Part shown: one piece after another, positions 1-6,463 of the stretch | Layout: each line of letters opens with the position of its first letter | Numbering within the stretch: position 1 is the stretch's first letter | Assembly (NCBI GenBank): GCA_017534365.1 | Contig: JAFWCS010000137.1 | Coordinates: forward strand, 1 to 8,088 | Direction of reading: 5' to 3' | DNA length: 8,088 bases | Origin: Clostridia bacterium | GTDB lineage: Bacteria > Bacillota > Clostridia > Oscillospirales > Acutalibacteraceae | Position numbers and translations under genes: made by a program | Notes under the pieces: generated by a model | What the model was told of the DNA's origin: nothing | Database searches by the model: none | The model's input: the letters and a program-made list of their open reading frames with translations, nothing else

Positions 1-674
1 AGCGCGACGAACAGGAGCGTTGCAACGACCGGGATATAAACCAGAATGTTGATGATCATCAGCTTTTCCTTCAGCGCGACACCGAAGATCGCGTCGGCGA
101 TCAGCATCACGATCACGCCCCAGAGCAGCAGCAGCCAGCTGCGATAGATCTGGAAAAGAAACGCGCAGCACAGGAAGGCGAACACAGAAAGGAGCAGCAC
201 GCCGACGGCCGGGAACACGCGCGTGGTCGGGTGATACACATGGCGCCCCGCCGTGAGCTTCTCCATGCGCAGGAAAAGCAGCCATTCCAGCCAGAGCGTT
301 GCGCCGGCCGCGGGCAGCAGCCAGGTCAGGCTCCAGCGCCGCGTCAGAAAGCTGACGGTCAGATAAAGAAGGAGGACCGCAGAAAAATAGAGCGCCGTGC
401 AGGCGATCTCCATACGCTTGCTGTGTCCTTCGCGGCGGGCCTGCTTTTCCCGCGCCTTCCGCTGCGCCTGCGCCGTTTCAAAATCCGCGCGCAGATCCGG
501 GAATTCGCTTTTGAGCAGATCCATGAGTACCTTCTGATCGCGCAGGCCGCTGTGCGTGAGTTCATCCGCGCGGTCGGAAAGCACGTCCGTCATTTCCAGC
601 TTGTATTGGGAAAGCGCCTCGCTGGCCGGCAGACCGGCGAGCGACGATTCCAGATAGGCGGTCACATTGTCCAA
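1..674 (-). CDS. Multi-pass membrane protein with HAAS/permease-prefix-like N-terminal domain (3' end outside window)
   Basis: An uninterrupted reading frame runs from a TTG at 674-672 off the left edge, giving 224 visible residues. The TTG was chosen because AAAGGAGGG (689-681) lies 6 nt upstream; the first in-frame ATG is residue 28 and has no comparable SD. Residues 1-65 are helical and charged (YLESSLAGLP near the start, then EMTDVLSDRADEL) and resemble the permease-prefix/HAAS-like domain that precedes membrane regions in many Clostridia proteins. Residues 66-88 are a basic, coiled-coil-like linker. At least five hydrophobic segments follow, at about 90-110, 116-136, 153-177, 180-201 and 205-224. 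It has its own promoter and is divergent from the FemAB gene. Transport or enzymatic function is not recognisable. The coding frame is secure; the domain call is by resemblance only. Confidence 0.75.
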   Translation of the reverse strand, partial: MDNVTAYLESSLAGLPASEALSQYKLEMTDVLSDRADELTHSGLRDQKVLMDLLKSEFPDLRADFETAQAQRKAREKQARREGHSKRMEIACTALYFSAVLLLYLTVSFLTRRWSLTWLLPAAGATLWLEWLLFLRMEKLTAGRHVYHPTTRVFPAVGVLLLSVFAFLCCAFLFQIYRSWLLLLWGVIVMLIADAIFGVALKEKLMIINILVYIPVVATLLFVA

Positions 675-706
675 GCGGACCCCTCCTTTGGGCTTTTCTC
701 AAGTGC

Positions 707-735
707 AGTATAGCATATTGCCGCAGGGAATGCAA
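707..735 (-). promoter_or_regulatory. Sigma-A-type promoter for the membrane protein gene
   Basis: On the minus strand TTGCAT (735-730) and TATACT (712-707) are separated by 17 bp. The -10 is preceded by TGC, making an extended -10. Transcription would begin near 700, leaving a leader of roughly 25 nt with the SD at 689-681. The -35 is only a partial match. Confidence 0.65.
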
Positions 736-773
736 GAAACAATGTGTGAACGGATCCGGCGCGCATTTTGGGA

Positions 774-802
774 TTGCAATTCCCGCGGCTTCGGGTTATA
801 AT
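774..802 (+). promoter_or_regulatory. Sigma-A-type promoter for the femAB-thuA-dut-hydrolase operon
   Basis: TTGCAA (774-779) and a perfect TATAAT (797-802) are separated by exactly 17 bp. The start would be near 809, giving a leader of about 30 nt before the TTG at 838. The -35 lies inside a near-palindrome, GGGATTGCAATTCCC (770-784), which could be an operator. The short direct repeat ATAAAGAT (803-810, 813-820) lies at the expected transcription start. Confidence 0.75.
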
Positions 803-837
803 ATAAAGATGAATAAAGATAGTGAAGGAGAACCGGC

Positions 838-1869
838 TTGAAAACTGAAATCATCGATCGAAACCATGCGGCGGAATTTGACGCCTTCACGGCCGCGCAC
901 CCGAACGGCCATTTTCTGCAGACCTCCCTTTGGGCTGCAGTCAAGGACGACTGGAAATGGTTCGGCGTCCTTTGCCGCAGCGATGCCGGCGAGATCACCG
1001 GCGCGCTCGGGGTGCTGCTGCGCAAGATCTCCGGCCTGCCCTATCACATGATGTACGCCCCCCGCGGGCCGGTTTGCGATTTTGACGACGCTGCCACCTT
1101 CAACGCTCTGATCGACGCGGCGAAGGCGGAGGGCAAAAAGTATAACGCCTACGAGCTGAAGATCGACAAGGACGTGCCGGCGGAGAACGACGCCTACCGC
1201 GCCATCGCGGCGCAGGCAGGCTTCCGTTTTAAGGACCGCACGCTGGATTTCGAGGATTTCCAGTGCCGCTTCGTCTTCCGCATTGCGCTCGGCGGCCGGA
1301 CGGAGGACGAGGTCTTCGCCTCCTTCCATTCCAAGCACCGCTACAACATCCGCGTCGCGTTAAAGCACAACGTGGAGGTCCGTCAGTGCGCGAGCGCGGC
1401 GGCCGAGGACTTCTTCGCCATCATGGAGGTCACGGGCGAACGCGATCATTTCGCGATCCGTTCCGCGGCGTATTTTGCGAAGATTCTCGACGTTTTCGGC
1501 GAGAACGCCCGGCTCTATATGGCCTATTATGAGGGCAAGCCGATCGCCGGCACGCTGGCCGTGCGCTGGGGCGACAAGGTCTGGTATTTCTACGGCGGTT
1601 CGCTCAACGAGCACCGCAACGTGATGCCGAATTATCTGCTGCAATGGGAGATGATCCGCTGGGCGATCGAATCCGGCTGCGCGATCTATGACTTCCGCGG
1701 CGTTTCCGGCAATCTGGACGAGAGCAATCCGCTCTACGGCCTCTACCGCTTCAAGAAAGGCTTCAACGGCGATTTCATCGAATTCATGGGCGAAATGGAT
1801 CTGATCCTCAAGCCCGCGGCGGCAAAGGTGGTCGCCGCTTCGCAGGAGATCAGAAAAAAATTGAAATAA
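838..1869 (+). CDS. FemAB-family peptidoglycan bridge aminoacyltransferase
   Basis: A 343-residue protein of the FemABX family. These cytoplasmic enzymes transfer amino acids from aminoacyl-tRNA to the stem peptide of peptidoglycan precursors (lipid II or UDP-MurNAc-pentapeptide), building the interpeptide bridge. It has two GNAT-like halves. Family-typical stretches are MMYAPRGPV (71-79), KHRYNIRVALKH (166-177), PIAGTLAVRWGDKVWYFYGG (235-254), NVMPNYLLQWEMIRWA (261-276) with YDFRGVSG (284-291), and the C-terminal GLYRFKKGFNGDFIEFMGE (301-319). The size matches short FemX-type members; the seryl-tRNA-synthetase-like coiled coil of staphylococcal FemA is absent. The TTG start follows GAAGGAG (824-830) by 7 nt and no better ATG lies nearby. 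It is first gene of a four-gene operon. Family call is secure; the transferred amino acid (Gly, Ala or Ser) cannot be read from sequence. Confidence 0.9.
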   Translation: MKTEIIDRNHAAEFDAFTAAHPNGHFLQTSLWAAVKDDWKWFGVLCRSDAGEITGALGVLLRKISGLPYHMMYAPRGPVCDFDDAATFNALIDAAKAEGKKYNAYELKIDKDVPAENDAYRAIAAQAGFRFKDRTLDFEDFQCRFVFRIALGGRTEDEVFASFHSKHRYNIRVALKHNVEVRQCASAAAEDFFAIMEVTGERDHFAIRSAAYFAKILDVFGENARLYMAYYEGKPIAGTLAVRWGDKVWYFYGGSLNEHRNVMPNYLLQWEMIRWAIESGCAIYDFRGVSGNLDESNPLYGLYRFKKGFNGDFIEFMGEMDLILKPAAAKVVAASQEIRKKLK

Positions 1870-1884
1870 GGAGGCGCTGCCACC

Positions 1885-2628
1885 ATGATCAACGTCACAG
1901 TCTGGAACGAAGGATTGCACGAAAAAAGCGACCCGGCCGTCGGGCGCGTTTACCCGGACGGCATTCACGGCTGCATCAAGCAGTTTCTTTCCCCGCAGGC
2001 GGATTTCTCCGTTCGCACGGCCACGCTCTCCCAGCGCAGCTGCGGCCTGCCCGACAAGGTGCTGGACAGCACGGACGTCCTGCTCTGGTGGGGCCATATG
2101 GCGCACGACAAGGTGCCGGACAAGCTGGTGGAAAAGATCCGGCAGCGGGTCCTTGGCGGCATGGGGCTGATCGTGCTCCATTCCGGCCATCACTCCAAGC
2201 TCTTCAAGGCGCTCATGGGCACAACCTGCAACCTGCAGTGGCGCGACGCTGACCGTGAGCGCGTCTGGACCGTGGAGCCGACGCATCCGATCGCGCAGGG
2301 TGTGCCGCAGAGCTTCGATCTGCCGCAGGAGGAAATGTACGGCGAGCGGTTCGATATCCCCGCGCCGGAAAAACTGATCTTCCTCGGCTGGTTCGCGGGC
2401 GGCGAGGTCTTCCGCGCCGGCTGCTGCTGGCAGCGCGGTCTGGGCAGGATCTTCTATTTCCAGCCCGGCCACGAATCCAACCCGACCTATCATAACGAAC
2501 ACGTGCAGCGCATTCTGATCAACGCCGTGCGCTGGGCGGCGCCGACGCTGCCGGTCCAGCTGCCGGAGGGCTGCCCGAATCCGCAGGTAACGCCGGAGGA
2601 ACGATACAGGGAGGCGTCGGCGCAATGA
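1885..2628 (+). CDS. ThuA-domain protein (class I glutamine amidotransferase-like fold)
   Basis: A 247-residue protein resembling the ThuA family, named after a rhizobial trehalose-utilisation gene; the reaction of most members is unknown. Family-like segments are the N-terminal VTVWNEGLHEK (4-14), DVLLWWGHMAHDKV (64-77), GLIVLHSGHHSKLF (94-107), THPIAQGVP (133-141), EEMYGERF (149-156), GRIFYFQPGHES (187-198) and a C-terminal helix YHNEHVQRILINAVRWA (202-218). Clustered His and Glu residues suggest a metal or sugar site (inference). There is no signal peptide, so it is probably cytoplasmic. AAGGAGG (1868-1874), overlapping the upstream stop codon, lies 10 nt before the ATG. The gap to the FemAB gene is 15 nt, and the stop overlaps the dut start by 4 nt, so translational coupling is likely. 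No trehalose or sugar-transport genes are nearby, so a sugar role is not supported by this context. Confidence 0.85.
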   Translation: MINVTVWNEGLHEKSDPAVGRVYPDGIHGCIKQFLSPQADFSVRTATLSQRSCGLPDKVLDSTDVLLWWGHMAHDKVPDKLVEKIRQRVLGGMGLIVLHSGHHSKLFKALMGTTCNLQWRDADRERVWTVEPTHPIAQGVPQSFDLPQEEMYGERFDIPAPEKLIFLGWFAGGEVFRAGCCWQRGLGRIFYFQPGHESNPTYHNEHVQRILINAVRWAAPTLPVQLPEGCPNPQVTPEERYREASAQ

Positions 2629-3071
2629 CGGAAATGATTCGGATCAAACGTCTGCGCCCGGAGGCGAAGCTCCCGCGCCGCGCGACCGAAGGCAGCGCCG
2701 GGCTGGATCTCTGCGCCTGCCTGGACACCCCGCTGACCCTCGCCGGCGGCGAAACAGCCGTGATTCCCACGGGCATCGCGATCGCGCTGCCCCGCAAGGA
2801 TACGGCAGCGTTCATCTTCGCGCGCAGCGGCCTGGCCGTCAAGCACGGGATCGGCCTGCTCAACGGCGTCGGCGTCATTGACAGCGACTATCGCGGCGAG
2901 CTTTGCGTCGGCGTGATCAATCAGGTGCAGACGCCTTATACCATCGCGCCGGGCGAGCGTATTGCGCAGCTGGTCGTGCTGCCGGTCGCCATGCTCACGC
3001 CGGTCGAGGTCGACGCGCTGGACGAAACCGCGCGCGGCGAAGGCGGCTTCGGCTCGACGGGAAAGGAGTGA
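2625..3071 (+). CDS. dut: dUTP diphosphatase (trimeric dUTPase)
   Basis: A 148-residue homotrimeric-type dUTPase, which hydrolyses dUTP to dUMP and pyrophosphate. It keeps uracil out of DNA and supplies dUMP for thymidylate synthesis. All five family motifs are present in order: I, AGLDL (25-29); II, ARSGLA (66-71); III, GVIDSDYRGE (83-92), with the probable water-activating Asp86 and the uracil-stacking Tyr89; IV, GERIAQLV (110-117); V, the mobile glycine-rich C-terminal arm RGEGGFGSTG (137-146). Length is normal for the family. The ATG overlaps the ThuA stop (ATGA) and is preceded by AGGGAGG (2608-2614); an in-frame ATG three codons later is a less likely alternative. The 3' end carries the SD of the next gene. 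It looks fully functional. Confidence 0.96.
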   Translation: MTEMIRIKRLRPEAKLPRRATEGSAGLDLCACLDTPLTLAGGETAVIPTGIAIALPRKDTAAFIFARSGLAVKHGIGLLNGVGVIDSDYRGELCVGVINQVQTPYTIAPGERIAQLVVLPVAMLTPVEVDALDETARGEGGFGSTGKE

Positions 3072-3076
3072 GCGGG

Positions 3077-3994
3077 ATGAAAAAGCGCCTGTTCGCGCTG
3101 CTCTGCGCGCTCTGCCTGCTGCTCTGCGCGGCCGCGCCTGCGGCTGCCGCGGCACAGACGCCCTATGCGGACAGTCAGTTTTTTACATACGAAGAGTATG
3201 ATATTCACTATCGCGTGATCCCTGCGGCGGGCGAATCGAAGGCCCACGTCCTGCTGCTGCACGGCTTTTTCTGCTCCACCTTCGCGTGGCGCAATCTTGC
3301 CCCGCAGCTCGCGGCGGCGGGCTACACCTGCGTGCTGGCGGATCTGCCGAGCTTCGGCTACAGCACGCGGGAAAGCAGGGACGTTGACCCCGTGGCGCGG
3401 GAGGATCTGATGCTGGCGCTCATGGACGCCGTGGCGCCGGAGGCGGACTGGATTCTCGCAGGCCACTCGATGGGCGGCGGCGTTGCGATCAACCTCGCGC
3501 AGCTGCGGCCGGTCAAGGCGCTGCTGCTCTACTGCCCCGCGCCGCAGAGCGCTTTCCCCGCGGCAATGCAGCCGCTGATCACCTCGCGCCCGATGGAGGC
3601 GCTGATGAACGCCTTCCTGAACGTCGGCACGCGCATCACCCCGCTGGTGCGGCTGATCATCTGGGCCGCCACGAACGATCTGACCTTCGCCCGCGACTAC
3701 GACGTCAGCGGCGTGACCGGCCCCGTGCAGTATGACGGCTTCGGCGCCGGGATCTGCGAAATGATGTATCGCGTACGCCCGACCGACCTGGACGGCGCGA
3801 AGGACATTGCCTGCCCCGTGCTGCTGGTCAACGCGGACCACGACGTGATCATCAACGGCAACATGGTCGCCGCCGTGCGCGACGCCCTGCCGCAGGCGCA
3901 GACCTATCTGGTCGAAGGCGGCGGCCATCAGTGCATCGAAAACCGCGCCGACGAGCTCGCGCAGGTGACACTGGCGTTTTTGCAGAATTCATAA
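3077..3994 (+). CDS. Secreted alpha/beta-fold hydrolase
   Basis: A 305-residue protein with a classic Sec signal peptide: KKR, then a Leu/Cys/Ala-rich core to about residue 20 and an Ala-rich region (AAAAAQ, 22-27) suggesting cleavage near residue 26. The cysteines do not form a good lipobox because Leu precedes Cys17. The mature part is an alpha/beta hydrolase: HGFF oxyanion-loop region (62-65), nucleophile elbow GHSMGG with Ser131, acid NADHD (Asp256, less likely Asp254) and His284 in GGGHQC. A cap region lies between about 160 and 240. It could be an esterase, lipase or peptidase-like enzyme acting outside the membrane; the substrate is unknown. The start was placed at ATG 3077 rather than upstream in-frame codons because AAAGGAG (3062-3068) lies 8 nt before it and the signal peptide begins there. 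It is last gene of the operon, 5 nt after dut. Confidence 0.9.
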   Translation: MKKRLFALLCALCLLLCAAAPAAAAAQTPYADSQFFTYEEYDIHYRVIPAAGESKAHVLLLHGFFCSTFAWRNLAPQLAAAGYTCVLADLPSFGYSTRESRDVDPVAREDLMLALMDAVAPEADWILAGHSMGGGVAINLAQLRPVKALLLYCPAPQSAFPAAMQPLITSRPMEALMNAFLNVGTRITPLVRLIIWAATNDLTFARDYDVSGVTGPVQYDGFGAGICEMMYRVRPTDLDGAKDIACPVLLVNADHDVIINGNMVAAVRDALPQAQTYLVEGGGHQCIENRADELAQVTLAFLQNS

Positions 3995-4008
3995 TGCAGA
4001 ATCCTCAT

Positions 4009-4058
4009 AAAACCAGCAGCGCCGCTGCCCGGTGGATCCGGACAGCGGCGCTGATTTT
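4009..4058. terminator. Bidirectional intrinsic terminator between the hydrolase gene and pnp
   Basis: An inverted repeat at 4017-4032 and 4038-4053 (core CAGCGCCGCTG/CAGCGGCGCTG, then five more positions with one mismatch) encloses a 5-nt loop. It is flanked by AAAA (4009-4012) and TTTT (4055-4058), so either transcript gives a GC-rich stem followed by a U run. It lies 22 nt after the hydrolase stop and 17 nt beyond the pnp stop, serving both convergent genes. Confidence 0.9.
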
Positions 4059-4070
4059 GATTCTGTTATT

Positions 4071-6281
4071 TTAGTTTCTTCTGCCTCTGCCGCCCTTGGA
4101 GCCGTGGAAATCACCGCGGTCTCTGCGCGGGGGGCGGCGGTTGCCGGGGTTGCCGCTCTCGCCGTCATCCTCCGGCACAAGGCCGTTGACTTCGATGAGC
4201 GCGTCACGGCGGGAGAAGTTCAGGCGACCCTGATCGTCCTTCGGCAGGATCTTGACGATCACTTCGTCGCCGACGGCCACAACGTCCTCGACCTTCTCGG
4301 TACGCTTGACGTCAAGCTGGCTGATGTGGACCATGCCCTCCTTGCCCGGGGCGATCTCGACGAACGCGCCGAAGCTCATCAGGCGGGTAACGACGCCCTT
4401 GTAGATCGCGCCGACCTCGGGATCGTTCGCGATGGTCTCGATGATGGAGATCGCGCGCTGCGCATCCTCGAGCACGGTGGAGGAAACAAACACGCTGCCG
4501 TCCTCTTCCACGTCGATCTTGCAGTTGCACTCGGCGCAGATCTTCTGAATGACCTTGCCCTGCTCGCCGATGACGTCGCCGATCTTTTCGGGATCGATCT
4601 TCGTGGTGAGCATCTTGGGCGCCCACTTGCTCAGTTCCTTGCGCGGCTCGGAAATGACCGGCAGCATGATCTCATCAAGAATATAGCAGCGGGCCTTATA
4701 CGTCTTATCGAGCGCCTCGCGGATAATCGCGGGGGTCAGGCCGTGGACCTTCAGATCCATCTGGATGGAGGTGATGCCCTTCTTCGTGCCGGCGACTTTG
4801 AAGTCCATATCGCCGAAGAAATCTTCCAGACCCTGGATATCGACCATGGTCATGAAGCGGTCGCCCTCGGTGATCAGACCGCAGGAAATGCCGGCCACGG
4901 GCGCCTTGATCGGCACGCCGGCCGCCATGAGGCTCAGCGTGGAGCCGCAGACGGAGCCCTGGGAGGTGGAGCCGTTGGAGGACAGCACCTCGCTGACGAC
5001 GCGGATCGTGTAGGGGAATTCCTCGATGCTGGACAGCACGGGGATCAGCGAACGCTCAGCCAGCGCGCCGTGGCCGATCTCGCGGCGGCCGGGGCCTCTG
5101 GCGGGGCGGGTCTCGCCCACGGAATAGGACGGGAAGTTATAATGATGCATATAACGCTTGGTTTCCTGCTCATCAATGCCGTCGAGCAGCTGGGCGTCGC
5201 CCGCGGTGCCGAGGGTGACGACGGAGAGCACCTGCGTCTGACCGCGGGTGAACATGCCGGAGCCGTGCACGCGGTCAAGCAGATCGATCTCCGCGTTCAG
5301 CGGGCGGATCTCGTCGATGCCGCGGCCGTCCACGCGCTTGCCGTCATCCAGCAGCCAGCGGCGCACGACGTACTTCTGCGTCTTGTAAAGGCAATCGTCG
5401 ATCTTCGCCTCGAGCTCGGGATACTCGGCGTCGAACTTCTCATGCACCTTCTCATAAACGGGCTTCAGGCGCTCGTCGCGGATGCGCTTGTCGTCGGTAT
5501 CGAGGGCATAGCGGATATCCTCGATGGCAAAATCCTTGATGGCTTCATACATCTCGGGATCGGGATCGTTGGAGGGGAAGTCGATCTTCGGCTTGCCGAC
5601 TTCTTCCTTGATCTTGTTGATGAATTCCACCAGACGCTGATTCTCTTTGTGGGCAAACATGATGCCGTCATACATATCGTCGTTGCTCACTTCGTTGGCG
5701 CCGGCTTCGATCATGGCGACCAGGTCGGCGGTGGAGGCGACGGTGACATACATTTCGCTCTTCTGGCGCTGCTCGAGCGTCGGGTTGATGACGTACTGCC
5801 CGTCCACCAGACCGACGACGACGCCGGCGATCGGGCCGTCCCAGGGGATCTCGGAGATGGAGATCGCAACGGAGACACCCAGCATGGCGGCGATGCCCGG
5901 CTCACAGTCGGGATCGACGGACATCACGGTGGCGACGACGCCCACGTCGTTGCGCATATCCTTCGGGAAGAGCGGACGGATCGGGCGGTCGATCACGCGG
6001 CTGGTCAGGGTCGCCTTCTCGCTTGCGCGGCCTTCGCGGCGCAGGAAGGAGCCGGGGATCTTGCCCACGGAATAGAGCTTCTCTTCAAAATCGACGGAGA
6101 GCGGGAAGAAATCCACGCCCTCGCGGGGCTTGGCGGACATGGTCGCCGTGCAGAGCACGTTGGTCTCGCCGTAGCGCACCATGCAGGAGCCGCCGGCCAG
6201 CTGCGCCATTTTGCCGACTTCGATCACGAGCGGGCGGCCCGCGACTTCGGTCTCATAGGTTTTGAACGCTTCAAAAAACAT
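4071..6281 (-). CDS. pnp: Polyribonucleotide nucleotidyltransferase (PNPase)
   Basis: A 736-residue PNPase, a phosphorolytic 3'-5' exoribonuclease of RNA turnover that acts as a trimer. Domains in order: first RNase PH core (about 1-220) with the RNA-binding loop FLRREGR (79-85); all-helical linker (about 235-315); second, catalytic RNase PH core (about 325-550) with GSGMFTRGQTQ (340-350), TSQGSVCGSTLSLMAAG (439-455) and EDFFGDMDFK (486-495), whose Asp487 and Asp493 match the E. coli catalytic aspartates 486 and 492; KH domain (about 560-620) with loop GEQG (572-575); S1 domain (about 624-692) with SFGAFVEI and GMVHISQL; and a basic Arg/Gly-rich tail. The ATG at 6281 was preferred over an in-frame ATG at 6338 because homology begins there (MFFEAFKTYE) and AGAGAGG (6295-6289) lies 7 nt upstream. 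It follows rpsO by 182 nt, the conserved bacterial order, and is preceded by a large leader hairpin. Confidence 0.98.
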   Translation of the reverse strand: MFFEAFKTYETEVAGRPLVIEVGKMAQLAGGSCMVRYGETNVLCTATMSAKPREGVDFFPLSVDFEEKLYSVGKIPGSFLRREGRASEKATLTSRVIDRPIRPLFPKDMRNDVGVVATVMSVDPDCEPGIAAMLGVSVAISISEIPWDGPIAGVVVGLVDGQYVINPTLEQRQKSEMYVTVASTADLVAMIEAGANEVSNDDMYDGIMFAHKENQRLVEFINKIKEEVGKPKIDFPSNDPDPEMYEAIKDFAIEDIRYALDTDDKRIRDERLKPVYEKVHEKFDAEYPELEAKIDDCLYKTQKYVVRRWLLDDGKRVDGRGIDEIRPLNAEIDLLDRVHGSGMFTRGQTQVLSVVTLGTAGDAQLLDGIDEQETKRYMHHYNFPSYSVGETRPARGPGRREIGHGALAERSLIPVLSSIEEFPYTIRVVSEVLSSNGSTSQGSVCGSTLSLMAAGVPIKAPVAGISCGLITEGDRFMTMVDIQGLEDFFGDMDFKVAGTKKGITSIQMDLKVHGLTPAIIREALDKTYKARCYILDEIMLPVISEPRKELSKWAPKMLTTKIDPEKIGDVIGEQGKVIQKICAECNCKIDVEEDGSVFVSSTVLEDAQRAISIIETIANDPEVGAIYKGVVTRLMSFGAFVEIAPGKEGMVHISQLDVKRTEKVEDVVAVGDEVIVKILPKDDQGRLNFSRRDALIEVNGLVPEDDGESGNPGNRRPPRRDRGDFHGSKGGRGRRN

Positions 6282-6309
6282 AGAACTACCTCTCTGTTCA
6301 ATATTTCCA

Positions 6310-6388
6310 CAGACGGCGCGGCTTAGCAATAAATCCAATGCCAGCCAGCGCTGACACTCGATTTGTTGCTAAAACCATGCCCCGTCTG
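6310..6388 (-). promoter_or_regulatory. Long nested hairpin in the pnp leader, possible autoregulatory or RNase III-type element
   Basis: In the minus-strand RNA three inverted-repeat layers share one centre: CAGACGG/CCGTCTG (6388-6382 with 6316-6310, perfect), TTAGCAACAAATC/GATTTATTGCTAA (6372-6360 with 6335-6323, one mismatch), and TGTCAG/CTGGCA (6356-6351 with 6344-6339, one G-U pair) closed by a 6-nt loop. A symmetric 3+3 internal loop separates the two inner stems. The structure ends 28 nt before the pnp ATG. It lacks a U tract, so it is not a typical terminator. In E. coli a pnp leader stem is cut by RNase III, letting PNPase repress itself; a similar role is inferred from position and shape only. 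Confidence 0.7.
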
Positions 6389-6410
6389 AACGGATACAAA
6401 TAGAATCAAA

Positions 6411-6451
6411 TAACCACAACAGAGCAGGCGGGATTGGCCCCAGCCTGCTCT
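6411..6451 (-). terminator. Hairpin after rpsO, partial terminator or RNA-processing/stability element
   Basis: Just past the rpsO stop the RNA contains AGAGCAGGC (6451-6443) and GCCTGCTCT (6429-6421), a perfect 9-bp stem. After a one-base bulge it continues as GGG/CCC around the loop GCCAAT. The tail is GTTGTGGTTATTTG, only moderately U-rich. It could terminate part of the transcripts, stabilise the rpsO 3' end, or mark a cut between rpsO and pnp. No convincing second promoter was found between it and pnp, so at least partial read-through is expected. Confidence 0.65.
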
Positions 6452-6463
6452 ATTCGGACGTGA

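Noticed and set aside
231..713. A plus-strand frame of 160 codons near the window start
   Set aside because: The minus strand here has an SD, a promoter and a protein with clear membrane segments; the plus-strand product is a low-information Arg/Gln/Ala-rich sequence.
1360..2625. A 421-codon minus-strand frame across the FemAB and ThuA genes
   Set aside because: It is an antisense shadow of two well-supported genes, Arg/His/Ala/Asp-rich, without family motifs or a minus-strand promoter.
2903..3076. Upstream in-frame extension of the hydrolase gene into dut
   Set aside because: It would overlap the end of dut in another frame with an Arg-rich sequence. The SD and signal peptide place the start at 3077.
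3077..3160. Lipoprotein signal for the hydrolase (Cys10, Cys13 and Cys17 in the leader)
   Set aside because: The residues before the cysteines do not form a lipobox (Leu at -1 of Cys17); a signal peptidase I site in the Ala run fits better.
2936..3928. A 330-codon minus-strand frame opposite the hydrolase
   Set aside because: It is an antisense shadow; the plus strand encodes a complete catalytic triad and signal peptide.
4032..6326. A 764-codon open frame on the plus strand, longer than pnp itself
   Set aside because: It is antisense to a complete, textbook PNPase. Its product is an Asp/His/Gly/Ala-rich composition artefact of reading GC-biased codons backwards, with no SD or recognisable domain.
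6282..6338. N-terminal extension of PNPase to an ATG at 6338
   Set aside because: The extra 19 residues come from the leader hairpin region; family homology and an SD start at 6281.
6282..6463. A second promoter for pnp in the rpsO-pnp spacer
   Set aside because: I looked for -35/-10 pairs with 16-18 bp spacing on the minus strand and found only poor matches, unlike the clear promoters elsewhere in the window.
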